A stretch of 5,652 bases of DNA from the NCBI GenBank assembly GCA_028708945.1, contig JAQVXV010000006.1, forward strand, positions 70,020 to 75,671, read 5' to 3'. This stretch comes from Bacilli bacterium (GTDB taxonomy: Bacteria; Bacillota_I; Bacilli_A; RF39; UBA660). This document shows positions 1-4,004 of the stretch, piece after piece. The notes beneath the pieces are model-generated. The model did not search any database, had not been told where the DNA came from, and saw nothing but the letters and a program-made list of their open reading frames with translations. Each line of letters opens with the position of its first letter. The first letter of the stretch is position 1. The position numbers were made by a program, and so were the translations under genes.

Positions 1-528
1 TGTTTTAAAATCATACATATCTACTAATTGATGATCAGATATTTCAATTACTAAAATGTCATCTTTTTTTATATCCTTAACAATACTAGATAAAGGAAAA
101 CCAATATTTCCACCTAAGTGAACATTGAGATTTGCTGATTTCAAAATTTCATAAATAAGTGTCACTGTTGTTGTTTTGCCATTTGATCCTGTTACTCCGA
201 CTATTTTTGTTTCTTTTGGAATAAAGTGATATGCAACTTCCACTTCATTTATTACAGGTATCTTTAATTTTTTAGCTTTTACAACACATTTATGATCTTT
301 TCTAATTCCTGGATTTTTAACAACACAATCAAATGTATCATCTAATAATTCTTCTGGTTTATCAGTTATTATTAAATTAACACCTAGTTTTTTTAATTCT
401 TCAACTTGTTCTTTATCTTGATCTTTCATATCCGTAATTAAAATTGTATTGGTTTGTGCTAGTAACTTGGCAACACTATATCCACTTCTAGCCATGCCTA
501 AAATAAATATTTTTTTGTTTTCAAACAT
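1..528 (-). CDS. murD: UDP-N-acetylmuramoylalanine--D-glutamate ligase MurD, N-terminal part (3' end cut by window edge)
   Basis: This is the first 176 residues of MurD, the cytoplasmic ATP-dependent ligase that adds D-glutamate to UDP-MurNAc-L-Ala in peptidoglycan precursor synthesis. The reading frame is open from the ATG to the left window edge. Residues 6-20 form the N-terminal nucleotide-sugar binding fold (KIFILGMARSGYSVAKLL). KNPGI at 71-75 is the usual MurD SPG(I)-like turn. The ATP-binding P-loop GVTGSNGKTTT is at 111-121. GGNIG lies at 139-143 and EISDHQL at 162-168, where most MurD proteins have ELSSFQL. MurD is usually about 450 residues, so some 60% is missing here, including the rest of the catalytic centre. 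AGGAGTG at 534-540 is a good ribosome binding site for this ATG. The gene follows the DUF1287 gene and its terminator hairpin, and I could not find a convincing promoter of its own. Identity is firm; the truncation comes only from the window edge. Confidence 0.95.
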   Translation of the reverse strand, partial: MFENKKIFILGMARSGYSVAKLLAQTNTILITDMKDQDKEQVEELKKLGVNLIITDKPEELLDDTFDCVVKNPGIRKDHKCVVKAKKLKIPVINEVEVAYHFIPKETKIVGVTGSNGKTTTVTLIYEILKSANLNVHLGGNIGFPLSSIVKDIKKDDILVIEISDHQLVDMYDFKT

Positions 529-533
529 TTTAT

Positions 534-540
534 CACTCCT
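534..540 (-). promoter_or_regulatory. Ribosome binding site of murD
   Basis: AGGAGTG lies 5 bases before the murD ATG, giving AGGAG a spacing of 7. The AGGAGTGAT string is the same as the one in front of the DUF975 gene (1879-1887). A TATAAT hexamer (546-551) sits 5 bases upstream of this site, but it has no good -35 partner. Confidence 0.75.
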
Positions 541-555
541 TATATATTATAATTT

Positions 556-594
556 AAAAAGCATAAAAATAAAACCATTTTATATTTTTATGCT
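556..594 (-). terminator. Intrinsic terminator of the DUF1287 gene, overlapping its stop codon
   Basis: The inverted repeat AGCATAAAAATA (minus-strand 5' arm 594-583, 3' arm 571-560) gives a perfect 12-bp stem. Its 11-base loop can add two more A-T pairs after one mismatch. On the minus strand a short T run (559-556) follows. The stem is AT-rich with only two G-C pairs, and its T tail is short, so it may leak and let murD be read from upstream. The TAG stop of the DUF1287 gene (595-593) shares two bases with the stem. Confidence 0.6.
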
Positions 595-1240
595 AATTAT
601 ATAAAAATCTATAATGACCAGTTATTTTCATTTTTTTATCCCAATATTTTAAGACATTTTCTTCTCTTTTAGTATTAGCGTTATGGATCAAATATGGTAC
701 TCCTTCTGAATTTCTTTTATCAGATATGATTCCAATATGTTTTGTTCCAAATATAACGATATCTCCTGGTTGCCACTCTTTTATTTCGGATAAGTCTTTA
801 GTCAAATTAGTTGTATGTCTTTCAAAAAAAACTTTTAAATTATATACTCTCCTAAAATCTATATTAGGATCTGCTTTAGTAATTCCTGTATAAAATTCAG
901 GATTATTTTTTATATCTTCATCAACTAATTCTTTTAAATTATAACCAGCTTTTTTTAAAGCTCTCCATATTACATCAGTGCATACTCCTTCACCATCCGG
1001 AGGGTATCCGCCATCGTAATAAACACTTTTATATTTGGAAGGATTTATTACTTCTAACATTGCTCCTTCTAATATATCTGTATAATCATCAATATCATCA
1101 TTATCGATATCTTTGATACTTCTTACTACACTTATATTAAAGTCTTCAGCATAATAATATTTTTTGTTTTTTATTAAAAAAGGCACAAATACAAAGATAA
1201 TTAGTATTAATAATATTAATAGATGCTTTCGATATCCCAT
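593..1240 (-). CDS. DUF1287 domain protein, NlpC/P60-like cysteine-hydrolase fold, membrane anchored or secreted
   Basis: This 215-residue protein matches the DUF1287 family (E. coli YijF type), recognised from GGYPPDGEGVCTDVIWRA at 77-94, WQPGDIVIF at 156-164, HIGIISD at 168-174 and IHNAN at 185-189. The layout Cys87, His168 and His186 (with Asn187) resembles the Cys-His-His/Asn site of NlpC/P60-type hydrolases. That suggests, without proving, a role on cell-wall peptides or amide bonds. Residues 7-24 form a hydrophobic segment with no lipobox cysteine, so an N-terminal anchor or signal peptide is likely, with the domain outside the membrane. Residues 44-55 (DIDNDDIDDYTD) have acidic residues at positions 1, 3, 5, 9 and 12 of an EF-hand-like loop, a possible calcium site. 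The start cannot be extended because TGA lies 6 bases upstream. No Shine-Dalgarno site is visible, since the preceding gene's terminator hairpin occupies that place. The gap to the upstream stop codon is 17 bases. The physiological substrate is unknown. Confidence 0.85.
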   Translation of the reverse strand: MGYRKHLLILLILIIFVFVPFLIKNKKYYYAEDFNISVVRSIKDIDNDDIDDYTDILEGAMLEVINPSKYKSVYYDGGYPPDGEGVCTDVIWRALKKAGYNLKELVDEDIKNNPEFYTGITKADPNIDFRRVYNLKVFFERHTTNLTKDLSEIKEWQPGDIVIFGTKHIGIISDKRNSEGVPYLIHNANTKREENVLKYWDKKMKITGHYRFLYN

Positions 1241-1245
1241 ATTTC

Positions 1246-1267
1246 AAAAAAGTAGCATTACGCTACT
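1246..1267 (-). terminator. Short intrinsic terminator-like hairpin with the DUF975 stop codon in its loop
   Basis: On the minus strand AGTAGC (1267-1262), loop GTAAT (1261-1257) and GCTACT (1256-1251) form a 6-bp stem followed at once by five more T residues (1250-1246). The TAA stop (1260-1258) lies entirely in the loop. The stem is short but half G-C. The next start codon comes only 5 bases after the T run, so this hairpin either ends the DUF975 transcript or partly hides the start of the DUF1287 gene. Confidence 0.55.
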
Positions 1268-1875
1268 ATTATTGAGTCCTCATCCATTATAGTTAAAATG
1301 TATTTTGTATTTGCAATAGAAATATAAGGCAACACCCAAACATAAAGTATTCCAAATGTCAAAGTAGATAAAATTATCCATCCTAAGAAACTAAGTTGAA
1401 ATACAAAATATTCCCACTTGTGCCCTTTCATCATTTTCATACTTAATTGTATTACCTCTGTTGGTTTTAAATCTTTTCTAGTTGCTAATAAATATGGTAC
1501 TAAAGTTATACTCAATGCTACAATAAATCCTGGGATTACAAATAATAAGAAACCCACTAACACTAGTAATGTCGATAAAACCATTGTTAAAACAACTCTG
1601 ATAAAATCTTTATAAGGTTCAACCATATCTTTAAGATTAAATTCTTTATCCTTTACTAAGTTTATCATATAGTAAACTATCCCAACTGATAAAGGTAATA
1701 AAGCAAGTTCAATTACTAAACCAATAATATTTTCAAATGCTGTTCCTTCGAAAATATCTATTATGTTTCCCGTTACAAAGACAATTAACAGCATTACAAA
1801 AACCGGTTTCCATACATTAAATCCATTTCCCTTTGCTTTATTTTTTGACCAATCTTTTATTTGCTTTCTATTCAT
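1258..1875 (-). CDS. DUF975 family integral membrane protein
   Basis: This 205-residue multi-span membrane protein fits the DUF975 family of Bacillota. The diagnostic part is the C-terminal half: VIPGFIVALS (113-122), VPYLLA (126-131), the basic stretch MMKGHKWEYF (148-157), then LSFLGWIILSTLTFG (161-175) and the WVLPY end (180-184). Hydrophobic segments lie at about 22-42, 46-72, 92-112, 112-132 and 155-184. The N terminus (MNRKQIKDWSKNKAKG) is basic and probably cytoplasmic. The start is well supported by AGGAG at 1883-1887, 7 bases before the ATG. A second ATG just upstream (1880-1878) is out of frame. The function of the family is not established, so no substrate is assigned. It is separated from tRNA-Arg by about 140 bases with a terminator and a likely promoter, and it is followed 17 bases later by the DUF1287 gene. 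Family assignment is confident from motif memory but was not searched. Confidence 0.82.
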   Translation of the reverse strand: MNRKQIKDWSKNKAKGNGFNVWKPVFVMLLIVFVTGNIIDIFEGTAFENIIGLVIELALLPLSVGIVYYMINLVKDKEFNLKDMVEPYKDFIRVVLTMVLSTLLVLVGFLLFVIPGFIVALSITLVPYLLATRKDLKPTEVIQLSMKMMKGHKWEYFVFQLSFLGWIILSTLTFGILYVWVLPYISIANTKYILTIMDEDSIIVA

Positions 1876-1893
1876 ATCATCACTCCTATTATA

Positions 1894-1921
1894 ATTATAT
1901 CATTTAATTTAAAATTGTAAA
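1894..1921 (-). promoter_or_regulatory. Likely SigA-type promoter of the DUF975 gene
   Basis: On the minus strand TTTACA (1921-1916) is followed after 16 bases by TATAAT (1899-1894), five of six and six of six matches to the housekeeping consensus. A second TATAAT overlaps downstream (1893-1888). Transcription from the first box would start near 1887, at the first base of the ribosome binding site, leaving a leader of only about 12 bases. That is unusually short. An alternative, weaker start is TTGAAA (1967-1962) with TAATAA (1946-1941). Confidence 0.5.
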
Positions 1922-1968
1922 TCATTTTTTTGTGTACTACTTATTAATTAAATCATTAAAATTTCAAT

Positions 1969-2000
1969 AAAAAACCTATCATAAATGATTTTATAATAGG
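1969..2000 (-). terminator. Intrinsic terminator of tRNA-Arg (and possibly of gerM read-through)
   Basis: On the minus strand an 11-bp stem (CCTATTATAAA on 2000-1990 pairing with 1985-1975, one G-T pair) closes a 4-base loop and is followed by TTTTTT (1974-1969). It starts 16 bases after the tRNA CCA end. It is the best-formed terminator in the left half of the window and separates the tRNA from the DUF975 gene. Confidence 0.85.
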
Positions 2001-2016
2001 CTAATAGTTATATATA

Positions 2017-2093
2017 TGGTGTCCCGGGCGAGATTCGAACTCACGACACCCGCCTTAGAAGGGCGGTGCTCTATCCAGCTGAGCTACCAGGAC
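2017..2093 (-). tRNA. tRNA-Arg, anticodon UCU, CCA end encoded
   Basis: A complete cloverleaf can be drawn on the minus strand. The acceptor stem GTCCTGG (2093-2087) pairs with CCGGGAC (2027-2021, one G-T pair). The D arm is GCTC...GAGC, and the anticodon stem CCGCC/GGCGG closes loop CTTCTAA with anticodon TCT at 2059-2057. The variable loop is GTGTC. The T arm GTGAG/CTCGC holds TTCGAAT. The discriminator is A (2020), and CCA (2019-2017) is encoded in the DNA. It reads AGA, a major arginine codon in AT-rich genomes. It stands alone, not in a tRNA array, with its own promoter and terminator, between gerM and the DUF975 gene. Confidence 0.97.
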
Positions 2094-2102
2094 ACTGAAT
2101 AA

Positions 2103-2131
2103 ATTATATAACAAAAATATTATTTATTCAA
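2103..2131 (-). promoter_or_regulatory. SigA-type promoter of tRNA-Arg, overlapping the end of gerM
   Basis: On the minus strand TTGAAT (2131-2126, matching TTGA of the -35 consensus) is separated by exactly 17 bases from a perfect TATAAT (2108-2103). Transcription would start near 2096, a few bases before the mature tRNA 5' end at 2093, as is common for bacterial tRNA promoters. The -35 box covers the last gerM codons and the first base of its TAA stop. Confidence 0.7.
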
Positions 2132-3077
2132 GGGTTTTTAAGATACTTTTATAAATTTCTTTATCATCAACTTCATAAATTACGTTTTTTACATTATAAT
2201 TATCGTTTATCGATTGATTAATTGTATATATTACTTCTTCTAAAATATTTTTTTTATCCAAATCGTTAAATATATAACTATTGAAAGTTAATCTCATGGT
2301 ATCTTCTTCAACTACTGAATCTAATAGTTTAGCATTACTGTTTAAAAAACTCATTAAATTACTAGTATATATTGGACTGGTTGTTAATTCATCAATTATG
2401 ATAACAATTTTTTCGCGTTCATCATTAATATATTTTGTTACCGGTACATAATAATTTTTATCATTATATTTATTAATATAGTAGACAGTAACTTTGTTAA
2501 TATCTTTAAAACTGGTAATGTCATATTCCTTATTTATTCCAAAATTCCTATTTAAAACACTTGGTAATAAGATATTAGTTTTTGGTAATTTAGTAAGTAT
2601 TTCGCCATCAATATATATCAGAACTTGCTCTATTCCTTGGATATTAGTTAAAGTATAGACAATACTTTCAATTACTTTTTCTTCTAAATCGACGGTTGTA
2701 TCTAATAATTCCTTACTTAAATCAACTTTTAAAACTCCATTTTCAAAAGAAACACTATTAATTTTAGTCTCACTTGATATAAGCGATCTAAAACCACTTG
2801 GTATTTTGCTTTCATTAACTCCATCTTTTATTAATACTTCTAATAATTCTTTTGACATTTTTTCTACTTCTTTAGTACTAACTACTACATCTGTTTGGGC
2901 TAAAAAATTGTTACTATCTAATAGAAATATAGGAGAACTCACCACATCTAAATTAGTGTACTCTAGTATTTGTTTGATATCTTTAGTTTTATCCTTTGGC
3001 ATCATAAATATTAGTGATATGGCAAACAAAACTGATGACGCTATGACAATTTTTTTAATTAGCATTTTTTTTAACAT
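2124..3077 (-). CDS. gerM: GerM-type sporulation protein with two GerMN domains
   Basis: This 317-residue protein has an N-terminal hydrophobic anchor (about 8-26) and two copies of the GerMN fold. Copy one is at about 44-165, with INSVSFENGVLKVDLSKEL (106-124) and a typical SIVYTLTNIQGIEQVLIYIDG (138-158). Copy two is more diverged, at about 190-305. In Bacillus subtilis GerM is a SigE-dependent mother-cell lipoprotein needed for assembling the SpoIIIA-SpoIIQ complex across the intermembrane space, and mutants are also germination defective. Here no lipobox cysteine follows the anchor, so an uncleaved membrane anchor is more likely than a lipoprotein. The length is somewhat below that of the B. 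subtilis protein (about 366). The start is set by GAGGTG (3082-3087), 4 bases before the ATG. It lies 47 bases downstream of gerE, after that gene's terminator. No terminator of its own is visible before tRNA-Arg. The GerMN family call is firm; orthology with gerM is likely. Confidence 0.85.
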   Translation of the reverse strand: MLKKMLIKKIVIASSVLFAISLIFMMPKDKTKDIKQILEYTNLDVVSSPIFLLDSNNFLAQTDVVVSTKEVEKMSKELLEVLIKDGVNESKIPSGFRSLISSETKINSVSFENGVLKVDLSKELLDTTVDLEEKVIESIVYTLTNIQGIEQVLIYIDGEILTKLPKTNILLPSVLNRNFGINKEYDITSFKDINKVTVYYINKYNDKNYYVPVTKYINDEREKIVIIIDELTTSPIYTSNLMSFLNSNAKLLDSVVEEDTMRLTFNSYIFNDLDKKNILEEVIYTINQSINDNYNVKNVIYEVDDKEIYKSILKTLE

Positions 3078-3092
3078 ATTTCACCTCATTAA

Positions 3093-3120
3093 ATAATATG
3101 AAAAAAATCGCTAATAATGC
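3093..3120 (-). promoter_or_regulatory. Possible SigE-like promoter of gerM (tentative)
   Basis: On the minus strand GCATTAT (3120-3114) lies 13 bases before CATATTAT (3100-3093). Recalled SigE consensus elements are kmATATT and CATACAnT, so the boxes match at five of seven and six of eight positions. The -35 box falls inside the gerE terminator hairpin and the -10 directly follows its T run. Initiation would fall near 3086, inside the ribosome binding site, which counts against it. In such AT-rich DNA this could be chance. Confidence 0.3.
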
Positions 3121-3126
3121 GATTTT
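3101..3126 (-). terminator. Intrinsic terminator of gerE, overlapping its stop codon
   Basis: On the minus strand AAAATCGC (3126-3119), loop ATTATTA (3118-3112) and GCGATTTT (3111-3104) give an 8-bp stem with three adjacent G-C pairs. The T run continues to seven bases (3107-3101). The TAA stop of gerE (3127-3125) overlaps the base of the stem by two bases. Confidence 0.85.
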
Positions 3127-3331
3127 ATAGTGAAATTTCACCAAGTTTTAAAAGTTCAATTACAGCTCCAGCTCTTCCTTTGACGCCAAGTTTTTGCATA
3201 GCATTTGATATATGATTTCGAACTGTTTTTTCACTAATATTTAATGATTTGGATATTTCGGCAGTAGTCTTGTTTAAAATCAACAATTCAAACACTTCTT
3301 TTTCCCTTTTTGTTAATATACTTCTAGACAT
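3125..3331 (-). CDS. gerE: Sporulation transcription factor GerE (LuxR-type helix-turn-helix)
   Basis: This 68-residue protein is made of a single LuxR/GerE helix-turn-helix domain, like the 74-residue B. subtilis GerE. Highly characteristic strings are LTKREKEVFELL (6-17), KTTAEISKSLNISEKTVRNH (21-40), ISNAMQKLGVKGRAGAV (41-57) and LLKLGEISL at the end. There is no receiver domain. GerE binds DNA as a dimer and acts late in the mother cell, with SigK, to switch on spore-coat genes and turn down early ones. I chose the ATG at 3331, not the longer ATG at 3373. GAGGG (3336-3340) lies just before 3331, whereas 3373 has no ribosome site and lies upstream of the transcript start predicted from the SigK-type promoter (3376-3403). 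The family alignment also begins near residue 1 of the shorter form. It is monocistronic by appearance, with a terminator before and after, between spoIIIAH and gerM. Confidence 0.93.
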   Translation of the reverse strand: MSRSILTKREKEVFELLILNKTTAEISKSLNISEKTVRNHISNAMQKLGVKGRAGAVIELLKLGEISL

Positions 3332-3335
3332 TATT

Positions 3336-3340
3336 CCCTC
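3336..3340 (-). promoter_or_regulatory. Ribosome binding site that decides the gerE start
   Basis: GAGGG on the minus strand, within AGTGAGGG, lies 4 bases before the ATG at 3331-3329. No comparable site precedes the in-frame ATG at 3373, so the shorter GerE is favoured. Confidence 0.65.
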
Positions 3341-3375
3341 ACTTCCTAAGTTGGGTGGTTTATATTTTCTCATAT

Positions 3376-3403
3376 TATTTTATGTTGAATATAATATTAA
3401 GTG
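3376..3403 (-). promoter_or_regulatory. SigK-type promoter of gerE
   Basis: On the minus strand CAC (3403-3401) is followed after 16 bases by CATAAAATA (3384-3376). The B. subtilis SigK consensus is an AC-containing -35 box, 16-17 bases, then CATAnnnTA, so the -10 matches at all six defined positions. The start would be near 3368, leaving about 37 bases of leader to the ATG at 3331. gerE is transcribed by SigK in B. subtilis, so sequence and gene identity agree. The low complexity of the region means chance cannot be excluded. Confidence 0.65.
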
Positions 3404-3425
3404 AAAGAAATAGCCTACCTATAAG

Positions 3426-3452
3426 AAAAAAATTCCTTAATTTTGGAATTTT
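3426..3452 (-). terminator. Intrinsic terminator of spoIIIAH with the stop codon in its loop
   Basis: On the minus strand AAAATTCC (3452-3445), an 8-base loop (3444-3437) and GGAATTTT (3436-3429) form an 8-bp stem. The T run covers 3432-3426. The TAA stop (3439-3437) is the last three bases of the loop, and the 5' arm encodes the final residues of the protein. Confidence 0.75.
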
Positions 3453-3928
3453 ACTGTAATATACATTTTGTTGCTATAATTCGTCTGTACTGTTCGCATA
3501 ATGTTGTTTGCTAAGGTAACTGAGTTGTCCTTATTATTAACAACCACCTTGATTTCATTACCTTTAACTTTGACAAAAGAATCAATATTATAATTAGTTT
3601 TTATTTGCTTCTCAAGTTGCTCTTCCTCACCTTTTATTATATTTAAACCTTTTAACTTTTCAAAGGCCTTGTTTTTTTCATCGACACCAACTGATAAATC
3701 AGTTAATACTTTTCTTAAAGTATCCATTTCCTCTAACATTTCATTATCTGATTCTACTCTCAATGCTACTAAAATATCGCTTTCTTTTACTTCTGCTTTT
3801 TTTTGCGTATCATTATAATTTTCTTTATTAGTTAACAATAATTCATCTGGCATAGTAATATAATAAACACTTAATACAATTATTAGACTAAATAAGGTTA
3901 AAAACCACAATCCTTTTTTATTAATCAC
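3437..3928 (-). CDS. spoIIIAH: Stage III sporulation protein AH (SpoIIIAH)
   Basis: This 163-residue protein of the SpoIIIAH family is the mother-cell membrane protein that pairs with forespore SpoIIQ to build the channel between the two compartments. The single transmembrane segment is at about 6-24 and contains the family signature LFSLIIVLSVYYITMPDE (12-29). A charged linker follows, then a C-terminal ring-building domain of the YscJ/FliF type (about 65-163), including IDSFVKVKGNEIKVVV (115-130). It is shorter than the B. subtilis protein (218 residues), mostly in the linker. I chose the GTG at 3928. GGAGG (3935-3939) lies 6 bases before it, and the family begins just ahead of the membrane segment. 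The longer ATG at 3967 lacks a ribosome site and would add 13 unlikely residues. No spoIIIAA-AG genes lie beside it: thrS is 74 bases upstream and gerE follows. It appears to be transcribed alone, probably by SigE. Confidence 0.92.
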   Translation of the reverse strand: MINKKGLWFLTLFSLIIVLSVYYITMPDELLLTNKENYNDTQKKAEVKESDILVALRVESDNEMLEEMDTLRKVLTDLSVGVDEKNKAFEKLKGLNIIKGEEEQLEKQIKTNYNIDSFVKVKGNEIKVVVNNKDNSVTLANNIMRTVQTNYSNKMYITVKFQN

Positions 3929-3934
3929 AATATT

Positions 3935-3939
3935 CCTCC
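3935..3939 (-). promoter_or_regulatory. Ribosome binding site that decides the GTG start of spoIIIAH
   Basis: GGAGG on the minus strand lies 6 bases before GTG (3928-3926). It is the strongest Shine-Dalgarno match in the window. It lies downstream of the alternative ATG at 3967 and so cannot serve that codon. Confidence 0.8.
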
Positions 3940-3970
3940 ATCTTCTATTAAAATATATGGTGGACATTTA

Positions 3971-3999
3971 ATAATATGACAAAAAAAGGATTACTAATC
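3971..3999 (-). promoter_or_regulatory. Possible SigE-like promoter of spoIIIAH (tentative)
   Basis: On the minus strand GATTAGT (3999-3993) lies 14 bases before CATATTAT (3978-3971). These match the recalled SigE elements kmATATT and CATACAnT at five of seven and six of eight positions. Initiation near 3964 would leave a leader of about 36 bases to the GTG start. As at gerM, the -35 box sits inside the upstream gene's terminator hairpin and the same CATATTAT octamer follows its T run. SigE control of spoIIIAH is known in B. subtilis; the boxes themselves are weak. Confidence 0.38.
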
Positions 4000-4004
4000 C
4001 TTTT
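3981..4004 (-). terminator. Intrinsic terminator of thrS, overlapping its stop codon
   Basis: On the minus strand AAAAGGATT (4004-3996), loop AGT (3995-3993) and AATCCTTTT (3992-3984) form a 9-bp stem, with a seven-base T run at 3987-3981. The thrS TAA stop (4005-4003) shares two bases with the foot of the stem. Confidence 0.85.

Noticed and set aside
546..551. TATAAT as a murD promoter
   Set aside because: No -35 box with correct spacing is present, and initiation would fall at the ribosome binding site; kept only as part of a tentative pattern.
1418..1615. Plus-strand open frame of 65 codons
   Set aside because: It lies wholly antisense inside the DUF975 gene, has no recognisable protein features and is a shadow of the real frame.
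2094..2123. Inverted repeat GAATAAAT/ATTTATTC after gerM as a gerM terminator
   Set aside because: All but one of its pairs are A-T, the loop is long, no T run follows, and the DNA is better explained as the tRNA promoter.
2806..3096. Plus-strand open frame of 96 codons
   Set aside because: It is antisense to gerM, shares no family features, and its apparent hydrophobicity comes from the complement of the real coding strand.
3332..3373. Longer N terminus for GerE starting at ATG 3373
   Set aside because: No ribosome site precedes it, it lies upstream of the predicted SigK transcript start, and the extra 14 residues are not like known GerE.
3929..3967. Longer N terminus for SpoIIIAH starting at ATG 3967
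   Set aside because: There is no ribosome site, and the strong GGAGG at 3935-3939 would lie inside the coding sequence. The family starts just before the membrane segment.
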